Source: Croceivirga sp.
Lineage (GTDB): Bacteria > Bacteroidota > Bacteroidia > Flavobacteriales > Flavobacteriaceae
Assembly: GCA_028284285.1 (NCBI GenBank)
Contig: JANQSA010000082.1
Coordinates: 62,001 to 126,000 of the forward strand
Length of the DNA stretch: 64,000 bases
Reading direction: 5' to 3'
Under the pieces are notes generated by a model, which did not search any database, had not been told where the DNA came from, and saw nothing but the letters and a program-made list of their open reading frames with translations. Shown here one piece after another: positions 8,641 through 17,990 of the stretch (its first letter is position 1; each line of letters starts with the position of its first letter). A program made the position numbers and the translations under genes.

Positions 8641-8666
8641 GGTGGCTTCGACTACGCTCAGCCACC
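8641..8666. repeat. REP-like palindrome upstream of the GIY-YIG gene
   Basis: GGTGGCT (8641-8647) and AGCCACC (8660-8666) form a perfect stem with the loop TCGACTACGCTC. The core GGCTTCGACTACGCTCAGCC is of the short dispersed palindrome kind found in many flavobacterial genomes. Confidence 0.65.
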
Positions 8667-8700
8667 AGAGACAGTACTTCTTAACAGCTCATCTAACGGT

Positions 8701-8720
8701 AGCTGAGCGTAGCCGAAGCT
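8701..8720. repeat. Second REP-like palindrome, opposite orientation, touching the metX-thrA stop codon
   Basis: Its reverse complement AGCTTCGGCTACGCTCAGCT matches the core of the 8641-8666 element in 16 of 20 bases or better, so the two copies are inverted relative to each other, 35 bp apart. The element begins within the stop codon region of metX-thrA. Confidence 0.65.
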
Positions 8721-11700
8721 AAAGTTTCTCCGCAACCCGTAAAATATCCCCAAAAACCCCACGGGCGGTCACCGAAGCGCCCGCACCTGCGCCCTGGATC
8801 ACCAGTGGTCGGTCGCCGTAGGATTCCGTATATATTTCAATTATGGAATCTGCCCCGGACACCTGTCCCATCGCACTGCTTTTGGGCACTGCTTCCAAAC
8901 GCACTTCCAAAATCCCCTTATCCTTTTGTAAATCCCCACGAAGATCTCCAACATACCGAAGCACATGGTGGGCGGGTAACGCCTGCTTTAGGGCATGAAA
9001 TTTTGGGTCTAACTGTTCCAATTTTGTTAAAAATTCCTCTTTTGAAATTTTCGTGAATTCCTCAGGCACTAAATTCTCGACAGCGATATCCTTAAATTCA
9101 TTTTGCAAATCCAGTTCCCGGGCCAGGACCAATAGTTTTCTACCTACGTCATTTCCGGAAAGGTCTTCTCTGGGATCCGGTTCCGTATACCCTTTTTCCA
9201 TGGCTTCCAAAACAATCTGAGAAAAAGGCCGTTGACTCGCTGAAAATGTATTAAAAATATAGCTCAGCGATCCGGAAAATACCCCTTTTATCCTGGTAAT
9301 ATTCTCGCCGGACAAATGCAACAATTTGATGGTGTCTATCAGTGGGAGACCCGCGCCAACATTGGTTTCATACAAATATTTTTTGTTGTGCTTCTCAAGG
9401 GTATCCCGTACCAATTGATAATAATCAAAATCCAATGTATTCGCCATTTTGTTGGAGGATACCATATCAAAACCGGCGGCAATCAAATCAAAGTAATGAT
9501 TGACAAAGTTGGTATCCGCCGTATTATCCACAGCGATTAAATTTCCAAGATGATGCTGATTGGCAAATTGGATGATCTCCTGTAATGTATAGGGTTTCCC
9601 ATGGGTCTCAATTTCCTGTCGCCAATCCTCGGTAATTCCATTGTCGTTTAACAAGAGTTTTTTGGAATTGGCGATCCCAAATATTATCAAATCCATCCCT
9701 TTTCTGGCGGCGATTTTGTTTCGGCCCTTCAGTATTTGGTCAATTAAGGTACCCCCAACATTACCGTGCCCGAATACTGCAAGATGTATTTTTTTGTTTA
9801 TTCCGAATATTTGGCCGTGCATCACGTTCAGCGCCTTTTTTACATCCTGCTGCTGCACCACGAGGCTGATATTCTTTCCGGATAGCGTATTGTTGAAAAG
9901 CAACGGGACAATGCCATTTTTGATCAAGGCTGTAAACGGATGGTGAAAAGTGCTCATATCCTGGCCAATAGCCGAGATAACCACTATGTTTTTGTTTACA
10001 GTGATGGTATTGACATCATTTTCTGAAAAATCCCTTGCAAACTCGTTGTGTAATGCTATTTTGGCTTCATCCGCATCACCCGAATCCACCACCAAACCGA
10101 TACCCCGCTCGGAAGAGCCTTGAGAAATGATTCCCACATTGATATCATGTCTTCCAAGGGTATTAAAAATTCTGGCATCAATTCCTACCTTGCCTAAAAG
10201 TCCCCTGCCTTCCAAATTGATCAACGCCACATTTTCAATTACCGAAAGCGACTTGATCCCGTCCTTATTGGTTTTTGAACTGATCAAAGTACCTTTAGAG
10301 TTTTCGTTAAATGTGTTGAGAATACGGAGGGGGATATTCTTTTCAAGTAAGGGAATGATCGTTTTAGCATGCAGTACCTTTGCCCCAAAATTGGCCAGTT
10401 CATTCGCCTCTGCGTAGGACAGATTGGCTATGATCTGCGCATCAGAAACATAGTCTGGGTTTGCGGTAAAAATACCGTCTACATGGGTGTAATTCAACAT
10501 TGCTTCAGCATCCAAAAAATTAGCTAACAAGGCAGCGGTATAATTACTCCCATTCCTACCCAGTGTTGTGGTTTGACCTTTATGGTTGGACGCAATGAAT
10601 CCGGTGATCACAGGGACAGCATCGGCCGGTAGTTCAGAAAATCGCTGTAGCACCAATTGTTGCGACAGGTGCTCATCTACTTTGGCATTGCCAAAGGTGG
10701 CATCTGTTTTTATGAGTTCTCTGGCATCAACAAAATGGGCATTGATCCCTCGTTCTTGTAAAAGCTGTACCACCAATTTACTGGAAAGCAGTTCCCCGTA
10801 CGCCAATACCTCATCCTTGGTCCTGGCACTGTAATCCCCGATTAATGCCACGCCTTCCAGCTTTTTGGTTACCTGATCAATTTCGTTAGAAAAGTCAGCA
10901 GTAGAAAACTGTTGGGTTTGATAGACCGTAAATGCCCTGATATCCTCTTGATAGCTCTTCCCTTGAGCTGCTTTATCGAGCATATTTTCCAAAGCATCAG
11001 TAGCCTTTTCCCTGGCAGATAACACCACAGCTATTTTATCTCCTTCTTCAACACGCTTCGATATACTACGCAAAACACGCTCAAGACCTTTGCCATTACT
11101 TAGTGATCTACCCCCAAATTTTAAGATCTTTAAACCGCTATCTTTGGTTGCACCTGGAAAAATATCCCGAAGTAAATTCTCCAACTGCTTAAATTCCATG
11201 AGGAAAGCGTCATGTCCATGCAGGGATTGCACTTCTCCATAGGTAACATTGCTACTGGATTGCGCCAATCTTTTGTGGGTTTCCACATTCTCGGTAGCGG
11301 TAAAGAACAGGTCGGAATTTACTCCTATGATATGTATTTTTAGGGTGCTCTGCTGTAAGCGTTCAAACGCCTCTTCCCCATTTCGTGTGATGTCAATGGT
11401 CTTAAGCAACTGGTTCATCATCTTGTAGGCCGAAAGTTGGAAGCGCTCCCGTAATTTCTTCCCATGGTGCATCAACCAGCTTTCTACGTTAAATACCTGT
11501 AATTCTTCATTGGTACTCCGCTTAAAACGCTCTTTGAACGATTCAGGTGTTCTATAACATAGCATCGCATGCATGCGGGCGTCATGTACAGGTTGGCTGG
11601 AATTATTTAAAATCTGCTCCTGTATCTGGCAGTTGGCAATAAGCCAATCCGTAGATTTCCAATCCGATGCCACAGGGATAAGGTGTTGAGCAATATTGGG

Positions 11701-12111
11701 ATTATAGGCTACCATTTCCCAGGCTATCCCTCCACCCAATGATCCACCGATTATGGCATAAAGTCGGTCTATATGAAGTTTTTCTAAACCCATTAAAAAA
11801 AGTCGGGCGATATCTCCAGCCACAAAATCTTTGTAGTTATCAATGGCAAAACCATCATAGCCATTCCCGGGTATGTTAAAAGCCAGTACGGTATACTTTC
11901 GGGTATCAATACATTTCCCCTCTCCAATCAAATCGGTCCACCAACCCTTCTCTCCTGCTACATTAGAATTTCCGGTGAGCGCATGGTTTACCAGGACAAT
12001 TGGCGCAGTATGCAAGGGCGATCCAAAAACTTCATAGGATAATTGAATGTCCTGGACTACTCCATTTAAGGTGGTATATTTCGGTATTTGGATCTTTTGC
12101 AGCATCAACAT
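8719..12111 (-). CDS. Fused homoserine O-acetyltransferase - aspartokinase - homoserine dehydrogenase (MetX-ThrA)
   Basis: One 1130-residue reading frame with three enzymes. Residues 1-320 are a MetX-type alpha/beta hydrolase with nucleophile Ser124 in GGSLGGG, Asp267 in GVNSDLFF and His300 in LHGHDAF. Residues 327-620 are an aspartokinase (LKFGGRS; note Arg where KFGGTS is canonical), followed by ACT-type regulatory sequence to about 770 (HDINVGIISQGSSERGIG). Residues 776-1130 are homoserine dehydrogenase with the NAD(P) motif GHGNVGG at 781-787. The chain would carry aspartate phosphorylation, homoserine formation and homoserine acetylation; aspartate-semialdehyde dehydrogenase acts between. 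It follows metY by 74 bp, so the SAM-I riboswitch before metY probably controls it too. An ATG at 12105 is an alternative start. Confidence 0.93.
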   Translation of the reverse strand: MLMLQKIQIPKYTTLNGVVQDIQLSYEVFGSPLHTAPIVLVNHALTGNSNVAGEKGWWTDLIGEGKCIDTRKYTVLAFNIPGNGYDGFAIDNYKDFVAGDIARLFLMGLEKLHIDRLYAIIGGSLGGGIAWEMVAYNPNIAQHLIPVASDWKSTDWLIANCQIQEQILNNSSQPVHDARMHAMLCYRTPESFKERFKRSTNEELQVFNVESWLMHHGKKLRERFQLSAYKMMNQLLKTIDITRNGEEAFERLQQSTLKIHIIGVNSDLFFTATENVETHKRLAQSSSNVTYGEVQSLHGHDAFLMEFKQLENLLRDIFPGATKDSGLKILKFGGRSLSNGKGLERVLRSISKRVEEGDKIAVVLSAREKATDALENMLDKAAQGKSYQEDIRAFTVYQTQQFSTADFSNEIDQVTKKLEGVALIGDYSARTKDEVLAYGELLSSKLVVQLLQERGINAHFVDARELIKTDATFGNAKVDEHLSQQLVLQRFSELPADAVPVITGFIASNHKGQTTTLGRNGSNYTAALLANFLDAEAMLNYTHVDGIFTANPDYVSDAQIIANLSYAEANELANFGAKVLHAKTIIPLLEKNIPLRILNTFNENSKGTLISSKTNKDGIKSLSVIENVALINLEGRGLLGKVGIDARIFNTLGRHDINVGIISQGSSERGIGLVVDSGDADEAKIALHNEFARDFSENDVNTITVNKNIVVISAIGQDMSTFHHPFTALIKNGIVPLLFNNTLSGKNISLVVQQQDVKKALNVMHGQIFGINKKIHLAVFGHGNVGGTLIDQILKGRNKIAARKGMDLIIFGIANSKKLLLNDNGITEDWRQEIETHGKPYTLQEIIQFANQHHLGNLIAVDNTADTNFVNHYFDLIAAGFDMVSSNKMANTLDFDYYQLVRDTLEKHNKKYLYETNVGAGLPLIDTIKLLHLSGENITRIKGVFSGSLSYIFNTFSASQRPFSQIVLEAMEKGYTEPDPREDLSGNDVGRKLLVLARELDLQNEFKDIAVENLVPEEFTKISKEEFLTKLEQLDPKFHALKQALPAHHVLRYVGDLRGDLQKDKGILEVRLEAVPKSSAMGQVSGADSIIEIYTESYGDRPLVIQGAGAGASVTARGVFGDILRVAEKL

Positions 12112-12185
12112 GGTATTAGTGACGTCCGTTAGAGCGCAGCCTGGAACTTTGTTCTACTTCCTGCTACGCTCAACAAGACAAAAAC

Positions 12186-13484
12186 TTAGGCCAAAACGGA
12201 TTTATCTATGGTGGAAAAAGCATCTTCCAGGTCCGCCTGTAAATCTGTCAAGTCTTCTAATCCTACTGATAGGCGGATCAAGTCTTTGGTTACCCCGGTA
12301 GCCTCCTGGGAAGCATCATCCAATTGCTGATGTGTTGTACTCGCCGGATGAATGATCAAAGATTTTGTATCCCCTATATTGGCCAACAAAGAGAATATTT
12401 TGGTGTTGTCCGCAATTTTTTTGGCGGATTCGTAACCTCCTTTAACACCAAAAGTAACAATGCTACTTTGCCCGTCCGGCAGGTAGGCATCTGACAAGGC
12501 TTTGTATTTACTATTGGGCAAACCAGGATAATTTACCCAGGTCACCTCTTCCCTACCCTGTAGCCACTTTGCCAAGGCCAATGCATTCTCACTATGCTTT
12601 TTCATTCTTACTTCCAGGGTTTCCAGGCCCTGGATAATTTGAAAAGCATTAAACGGGCTCAGGCACCCGCCATGATCCCGTAACCCTTCAATCCGTACTT
12701 TAGCAATGAATGCAGCAGGCCCCAAAGCCTCGTGATATACCAAACCGTGGTAGCCGGGAGACGGTTCGGTAAACTCGGGAAACTTCCCATTAGCCCAATC
12801 AAAAGTACCCGCATCAATGACCGCACCGCCTAAGGCCGTTCCATTTCCATTTATATATTTCGTAAGCGAATGAATAACAATATTGGCACCGTGCTCTATC
12901 GGATTTAACAGCGCAGGGGTAGCCACAGTATTATCTACAATGAATGGAATTTTTGCTTTTTTCGCTTCGGAGGAAATTGCTTTTAAGTCCAATACATCCA
13001 ACTTGGGATTCCCCAGGGATTCCACAAAGATGGCACGAGTATTTTCCTGAACGGCTTTTCCGAAGTTTGCAGGATCATCGGGATCTACAAAAGTAGTAGT
13101 AATCCCGAGCCTGGGAAGCGTAACATCCAGGAGATTATATGTCCCTCCGTAAAGGCTGTTAGAGGCTACAATATGATCTCCGGCTTTTAGCAGTACCAGA
13201 AGCGCAGCATTCAATGCCGCAGTACCGGATGCCGTAACCACCGAAGCTATTCCACCTTCCAGGGCTGCAAGTCGTTGCTCCAGGATATCATTGGTGGGAT
13301 TGTTGATCCGGGTATAAATGTTGCCGAACTCCTGTAATGAAAATAAGTTGGCAGCGTGATCCGCATTGTTAAATACGTAAGACGTACTTTGATATATCGG
13401 TACGGCTCTCGTACCGCCATTTACTGTTACGTCATGCCCCGCATGCAGGGCATTTGTGGCTGGGGAAAATTTTTGATCGCTCAT
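12186..13484 (-). CDS. metY: O-acetylhomoserine aminocarboxypropyltransferase (sulfhydrylase)
   Basis: A 432-residue PLP enzyme, the usual MetY length and longer than MetZ/MetB. The PLP lysine is in VIHSLTKYINGNG, and the insertion FPEFTEPSPGYHGLVYHE is typical of the O-acetylhomoserine branch. It joins sulfide to O-acetylhomoserine to give homocysteine and acetate. It is the first gene after a SAM-I riboswitch and is followed by the MetX-ThrA fusion that makes its substrate. Confidence 0.95.
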   Translation of the reverse strand: MSDQKFSPATNALHAGHDVTVNGGTRAVPIYQSTSYVFNNADHAANLFSLQEFGNIYTRINNPTNDILEQRLAALEGGIASVVTASGTAALNAALLVLLKAGDHIVASNSLYGGTYNLLDVTLPRLGITTTFVDPDDPANFGKAVQENTRAIFVESLGNPKLDVLDLKAISSEAKKAKIPFIVDNTVATPALLNPIEHGANIVIHSLTKYINGNGTALGGAVIDAGTFDWANGKFPEFTEPSPGYHGLVYHEALGPAAFIAKVRIEGLRDHGGCLSPFNAFQIIQGLETLEVRMKKHSENALALAKWLQGREEVTWVNYPGLPNSKYKALSDAYLPDGQSSIVTFGVKGGYESAKKIADNTKIFSLLANIGDTKSLIIHPASTTHQQLDDASQEATGVTKDLIRLSVGLEDLTDLQADLEDAFSTIDKSVLA

Positions 13485-13597
13485 GTTTTTTAAATTTTAT
13501 GGTCTACAACGGATTTAAAAACACGAAGTCTACCTCGCAATGAAGGCGACATTATCAAAAAGTTATAAGAAAGTGAGATCAAGGGAATTCACTATGT

Positions 13598-13718
13598 GTT
13601 ATCCTTCCGACGAAATACCGGTAGAACGTAGCACCTTCTTAGATGCTGATAGACATCAGCACAAGCTAAGGGTTGCTAAGGCTTCACGGGGTCTATTCCC
13701 TCCACCTTTCTTGATAAC
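13598..13718 (-). promoter_or_regulatory. SAM-I (S-box) riboswitch in the metY leader
   Basis: On the minus strand: TATCAAGAAAGGTGGAGGG, GAAGCCTTAGCAACC, a long hairpin GTGCTGATGTCTATCAGCAT, then AAGGTGCTA and a closing GGATAAC. Outer helix GTTATC (13713-13718) pairs perfectly with GATAAC (13598-13603). About 110 nt separate the aptamer from the metY start, room for an expression platform. It should lower metY-metX-thrA expression when SAM is high. Confidence 0.93.
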
Positions 13719-13747
13719 TATTCAATACGTGTTTGAACTTATTACGA

Positions 13748-13755
13748 CAAATATA
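13748..13755 (-). promoter_or_regulatory. -7 box of the metY promoter
   Basis: TATATTTG on the minus strand fits TAnnTTTG and lies 30 bp before the riboswitch. No clear TTG is present at the -33 position. Confidence 0.45.
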
Positions 13756-13839
13756 AAGGTAGAACTTTCTAAAATCCTAATCATTTTGAAAAATTTCACA
13801 AATTCCTAGTGATTCAATAGGGTTTTATTGGATTTTCTG

Positions 13840-13957
13840 GATTTCTCAATCGTCTACCTTCGGTGAACTCATTTAAAATGACCCGTTAGTCTCTGTAATC
13901 ATTTTGAACCACCGGAGGTGGGCAGGCTGATCCTGATGACTTGGGGAGTGAGAAATC
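13840..13957. repeat. Long imperfect inverted repeat (MITE/REP-like)
   Basis: Three nested pairs of arms: GATTTCTCA (13840-13848) with TGAGAAATC (13949-13957); ACCTTCGGTG (13856-13865) with CACCGGAGGT (13910-13919, one mismatch); AAAATGA (13875-13881) with TCATTTT (13899-13905). Dispersed elements with GAGAAATC ends are common in flavobacterial intergenic DNA. Together with the riboswitch and promoter it accounts for most of the 507-bp gene-free stretch 13485-13991; nothing else is seen there. Confidence 0.5.
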
Positions 13958-13991
13958 TAAAAGGCTCCGTTTTCCGCTTGTTTTCGGTAAT

Positions 13992-14609
13992 TCAAAACAT
14001 TCTCCACAAAGTGGTTACAATACGTCCTTTGTGAACCAAGGTCTTGAGCGACAATAATTGCTTTTTTTCTTTTACTCTCAGATGAAATGGAGCTTCAAAC
14101 AGATCCAGGCCACTTTTCTTTTTTAACCGAATTCCCTGACCGGAAATAATGTCTTCATTAGGTTGAAACTCGCCTGTGGGAAGATGTTCCGTTAGTAGCA
14201 CATATTTAAAATCATACAGCTTGTTCACAATTTTTTCAACCTCTTCATTTGAAAGATGTTGCAATACGTGCCTTAAAATTGCGCAATCCCCCGGAGGTAA
14301 ATCATCCCTGGTAATATCCAAACAACGAAATTCCAAATTTGGATATTTGAATTTCCCGGTATTAAAAGCGATTAACTCGGGAACAATATCAACGGCTACA
14401 TACCGCTTCGTATACGGCACCAGTTCCTTCCCGATATTAAAATCACCACATCCCAAATCACAGACTGTTATGGGGGTTGCAAAAGATTTCAGGAATGTTG
14501 ATACGACCTTGATGTATGGAATGGTTAATTCCGGATGATGTGAGCCTACTCCTGAATAAAACTCAGCACCATTGTCTCCCCAGAGCTTATCCCGGTAAAT
14601 CTGTTGCAT
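13992..14609 (-). CDS. Class I SAM-dependent methyltransferase, substrate unknown
   Basis: A 205-residue protein with SAM motif I VCDLGCGDFNIG (about residues 48-59), an acidic residue at the end of the next strand (YVAVDIV) and CLDITRDDLPPGDCAILRHVLQHL as later motifs. It resembles small Rossmann methyltransferases that act on small molecules or glycans, but no substrate can be named. The C-terminal HKGRIVTTLWRMF is basic. It lies between the long inverted repeat and the S15 hydrolase gene, same strand, 46 bp from the latter. Confidence 0.75.
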   Translation of the reverse strand: MQQIYRDKLWGDNGAEFYSGVGSHHPELTIPYIKVVSTFLKSFATPITVCDLGCGDFNIGKELVPYTKRYVAVDIVPELIAFNTGKFKYPNLEFRCLDITRDDLPPGDCAILRHVLQHLSNEEVEKIVNKLYDFKYVLLTEHLPTGEFQPNEDIISGQGIRLKKKSGLDLFEAPFHLRVKEKKQLLSLKTLVHKGRIVTTLWRMF

Positions 14610-14655
14610 TGCAGCCTCAGTAGGCCACGACTTTCTCCTCCTAATAGCGGTTAAT

Positions 14656-16596
14656 TTAATTCAACACGGAAAACTCCAGGCTCGAATCCGTAAACACCGT
14701 ATGCGTTTGCGTTTGAAAATCCGATTCCTCTGCTTTAAAAATGTTATCCACATAGGTTTGCGGATTCAAATCAATAAGGGGAAACCAGGTACTTTGTACC
14801 TGAACCTGTAGTTTATGTCCCTTCTTAAAGGTGTGGAACACGTCTTGTAACTTAATGTCTATATTGGTCTTTTTGTTCGGTACAAAAGGTTCTGGTTTAG
14901 AAAAGCTATTTCTAAACCTCCCTCGCATCACTTCACTACGCACCATGAGATGGTAATTGCTCATCTTCAAATGGTCTTGCATTTCTTCATTGGTTTCTGT
15001 GTTGTTCGGATGCACATCAATCACCTTCACGATCCAATCCGCTGCGGTTCCGGTGGTGGCCACTTTTAGTTTTGCCATAATACCTCCTGCTAAGGTCAAA
15101 TCTTCTTCCAGTACCGGAGTCTCAAATACCAATACGTCCGAACGCCTTGCCGCAAAGCGTTGATCATCTGTCATGTATTTACGTGGGGTAAATACAGTTT
15201 TGATATCTTCAGAATAGGGTACTGGTTTTTTGACATCACTGACGAATTGAATGCCGGTTACTTTTTCCTTTTCAACGGTCAGTTGCTGGTCCGGGGATAA
15301 GTAAAGAGTTTGTTTTTCTATGCCCTGTGGTGGCCACGCGTCAAACTCCTCCCATACTTTTCGCCCGGAATCGTACATGAAGGCTTCCGGTAATCCGGTA
15401 TTGCCATCTGCTGCACCTTTTAAAAAGTGGTTGAAAAACTTCGTTTCTATTTTGTCCTGGTAGAACTCGGAGATAGAATCCCCAAAATAGTAGTTCCCTA
15501 CTAAGTTTCGCCCGTTGCGTCTTGCCCATCTACCATGATCCCAAGGGCCAAAAACGATAGTATTGTAGGCTCCCTCATTATGTCTTTCAATGTTTTTATA
15601 GGTTTCCAGGGGACCATACAGATCTTCCGCATCAAACCAGCCGCCCACGATCATAGTGGCTACATGAGATTTAGTCTTATCCAGATGTTGGATCAATCCC
15701 CGGCTTTGCCAAAGCGCATCATAGTTAGGGTGCTCTTTAAGTTCGTTCCAAAAGAAATCATCAGTCATACCTTCAGGGCGCATTTTTGGGGTATCCGCTG
15801 TTTCATATTCAAAGAAGTTGTCCAGATTTTGTAAAGGGCCGGCATCCAGGAAAAACTGGTATTGGTCTTCTGTTCCCATGTCCGGGAAGGTGTACCAGGC
15901 AGTATCCACCGGTTGGTCGCCGTTGGGCCGAGGTGTCCCAAAAAGGGAAGTAGCTCTAAAATAACTCAGCAAATAAGCGCCATTGTGGTGAAAATCATCA
16001 AAAAAGAAGTCGCCGATACAAGCTTGTGGAGAAGATGCTTTAAGTGCAGGATGTGGATCAACAGTGCCGTAAGTGGCATAAAACCCGGGATAGGATATCC
16101 CCCAAAGCCCTACTCTACCATTGTTATTTTCTACATTATTAACCAACCATTCAATAGTATCGTAAGTATCTGAACTCTCGTCCACCTGCTCATTGGAAGT
16201 CTTATTCGGAATGTAGGCCCTCATATTTTCATAATGACCCTCACTCATCCAGCGTCCTCTAACATCTTGATAGACCACGATATACCCCTCCTTCATCATA
16301 TTGATATTAGGACTAATTCGTTTTCTAAACTCCCCTGCTCCATAGGGACGGGAGCTGTAAGGCGTACGCTGCATGATGATTGGATATTCCTTTGAAGTAT
16401 CCTTTGGGGAGTAGATCGTGGTATGTAATTTCGTCCCATCCCGCATGGCAATATCCACTTCCTGTTTGGTGTAGTTTTGCGCCACATAATTGGCTTCAAC
16501 CGCTTCCTTTTTAGCAGTTTTTTTACAGGCCTGAAATGTGGCAAGAATACAAACGGAGAACAGGACTACACGGAATAACTTCATAGTTTTTTTCAT
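14656..16596 (-). CDS. CocE/NonD family hydrolase (X-Pro dipeptidyl-peptidase S15 type), lipoprotein
   Basis: A 646-residue secreted alpha/beta hydrolase. A signal peptide ends in a lipobox with Cys at about residue 24 (ATFQACKK), so it should be anchored in the periplasm or outer membrane. The catalytic Ser is in LWGISYPGF, the Asp in GGWFDAEDLYG and the His in GPWDHGRWAR. The last 200 residues form the jelly-roll X-Pro domain. Relatives include cocaine esterase, glutaryl-7-ACA acylase and alpha-amino-acid ester hydrolases; the physiological substrate is not known. It sits downstream of metK without an evident link to sulfur metabolism. Confidence 0.87.
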   Translation of the reverse strand: MKKTMKLFRVVLFSVCILATFQACKKTAKKEAVEANYVAQNYTKQEVDIAMRDGTKLHTTIYSPKDTSKEYPIIMQRTPYSSRPYGAGEFRKRISPNINMMKEGYIVVYQDVRGRWMSEGHYENMRAYIPNKTSNEQVDESSDTYDTIEWLVNNVENNNGRVGLWGISYPGFYATYGTVDPHPALKASSPQACIGDFFFDDFHHNGAYLLSYFRATSLFGTPRPNGDQPVDTAWYTFPDMGTEDQYQFFLDAGPLQNLDNFFEYETADTPKMRPEGMTDDFFWNELKEHPNYDALWQSRGLIQHLDKTKSHVATMIVGGWFDAEDLYGPLETYKNIERHNEGAYNTIVFGPWDHGRWARRNGRNLVGNYYFGDSISEFYQDKIETKFFNHFLKGAADGNTGLPEAFMYDSGRKVWEEFDAWPPQGIEKQTLYLSPDQQLTVEKEKVTGIQFVSDVKKPVPYSEDIKTVFTPRKYMTDDQRFAARRSDVLVFETPVLEEDLTLAGGIMAKLKVATTGTAADWIVKVIDVHPNNTETNEEMQDHLKMSNYHLMVRSEVMRGRFRNSFSKPEPFVPNKKTNIDIKLQDVFHTFKKGHKLQVQVQSTWFPLIDLNPQTYVDNIFKAEESDFQTQTHTVFTDSSLEFSVLN

Positions 16597-16646
16597 TTTA
16601 ACGTTGCTAAAACTACAAAGAATTTGGTTCAGCCTGTACCAAAGAT

Positions 16647-17900
16647 CTAAAGGCCAAAGGCTAGCTTCACATCGTCTACCCTATCCAGTTTTTCCCAGGT
16701 AAACAATTCTACCTGTTTTTCTACTTTACCATTATAGGGTGATTCAAACACCTTTTTTACCCTACGGGGTGTTTTTCCAAAATGTCCGTAGGCTGCCGTC
16801 TCGGCATAAATAGGGTTACGCAGCTGTAGCCGTTGTTCGATACCAAACGGTGTAAAATCAAAGAGCTGTTTCACCTTTTGTGCAATTTCCCCATCGGTGA
16901 GATTTACTTTGGAAGTCCCAAAAGTATCCACATAAATGGAAGTGGGTTCTACTACTCCTATGGCGTAACTCACCTGCACCAGAATCTCTTTGGCCAGGCC
17001 GGCAGCTACCAAGTTCTTGGCAGCATGCCTTGCGGCATAGGCAGCGCTCCTATCCACTTTACTCGGGTCCTTCCCGCTAAAGGCGCCGCCGCCATGTGCT
17101 CCTTTTCCACCATAAGTGTCCACAATAATTTTCCGTCCTGTTAAGCCGGTATCTCCATGAGGCCCGCCAATCACAAACTTTCCGGTGGGATTAATATGGT
17201 AGGTAATGTCATCGGTGAACAGGGATTGAATTTCCTCAGACAATTTTGCTTTTACCAGGGGCATAACAATATGTACCATATCTTCCTGGATTTTGGCCTG
17301 CATTGCCTCGTCTGTATCAAAAGGGTCATGCTGGGTAGAAACAACAATGGTATCAATACGTTGCGGAAGGTTCTGGTCAGAGTATTCTATAGTCACCTGG
17401 GCCTTGGCATCCGGTCGCAGATAAGGGATGTCGTCTCCCGCTTTTCGCAACTCCGCCAGGGTCTCCAGAATCTTATGAGCGATATCCAGGGCCAGGGGCA
17501 TGTAGTTCTCCGTTTCGGTAGTGGCATAGCCAAACATCATGCCCTGATCGCCCGCCCCCTGTTCTGCTTTAACTCCCCTATCCACCCCTTGATTAATCTC
17601 CTGGGATTGTTCATGGATCAAAGAGATCACCCCGCAGGAATCCCCACTAAACTGGTATTCCCCTTTAGTATATCCAATGCGGTTGATCACTTCGCGGGCA
17701 ATGTTTTGCACATCCAAATACGTACCGCTTTTGACCTCCCCGGCCAATACCACCTGACCCGTAGTGACCAGAGTTTCGCAGGCTACTTTGCTATCGGGAT
17801 CAAAAGCCAGGAAATTATCCAACAGGGCATCACTTATCTGATCAGCTATCTTATCCGGATGTCCTTCACTAACCGACTCCGAAGTAAACAAATAAGGCAT
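16647..17900 (-). CDS. metK: S-adenosylmethionine synthetase
   Basis: A 417-residue MetK, slightly longer than the E. coli enzyme. Hallmarks are [18 protein letters not shown] at the start, [12 protein letters not shown] in the middle and [19 protein letters not shown] in the last third. It makes SAM from methionine and ATP, the end product sensed by the riboswitches in this region. Its own leader contains a candidate SAM-II riboswitch and a TTG/TAnnTTTG promoter, and it is transcribed as the first gene of the minus-strand run. Confidence 0.97.
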   Translation of the reverse strand: MPYLFTSESVSEGHPDKIADQISDALLDNFLAFDPDSKVACETLVTTGQVVLAGEVKSGTYLDVQNIAREVINRIGYTKGEYQFSGDSCGVISLIHEQSQEINQGVDRGVKAEQGAGDQGMMFGYATTETENYMPLALDIAHKILETLAELRKAGDDIPYLRPDAKAQVTIEYSDQNLPQRIDTIVVSTQHDPFDTDEAMQAKIQEDMVHIVMPLVKAKLSEEIQSLFTDDITYHINPTGKFVIGGPHGDTGLTGRKIIVDTYGGKGAHGGGAFSGKDPSKVDRSAAYAARHAAKNLVAAGLAKEILVQVSYAIGVVEPTSIYVDTFGTSKVNLTDGEIAQKVKQLFDFTPFGIEQRLQLRNPIYAETAAYGHFGKTPRRVKKVFESPYNGKVEKQVELFTWEKLDRVDDVKLAFGL

Positions 17901-17990
17901 TCAAATCTATTTTTTTATGAAAAATCTGATGATTGTCGCTAAAGAAGTTCATTAATCCCCGGAAGGAACTGCCAGAATAGCTTTGGCGTG

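Noticed and set aside
11565-11580. GCATGCATGCG inside metX-thrA, resembling the TGCATGCA palindrome
   Set aside because: Only the central 8 bases match, the ATTA/TAAT arms are missing, and it lies inside coding sequence.
13540-13809. 89-codon open frame on the plus strand upstream of metY
   Set aside because: It runs across the SAM-I riboswitch on the other strand and its product has no domain-like pattern.
17157-17942. 261-codon open frame on the plus strand opposite metK
   Set aside because: It is antisense to the strongly conserved metK and has no recognisable domain or promoter; a shadow frame.
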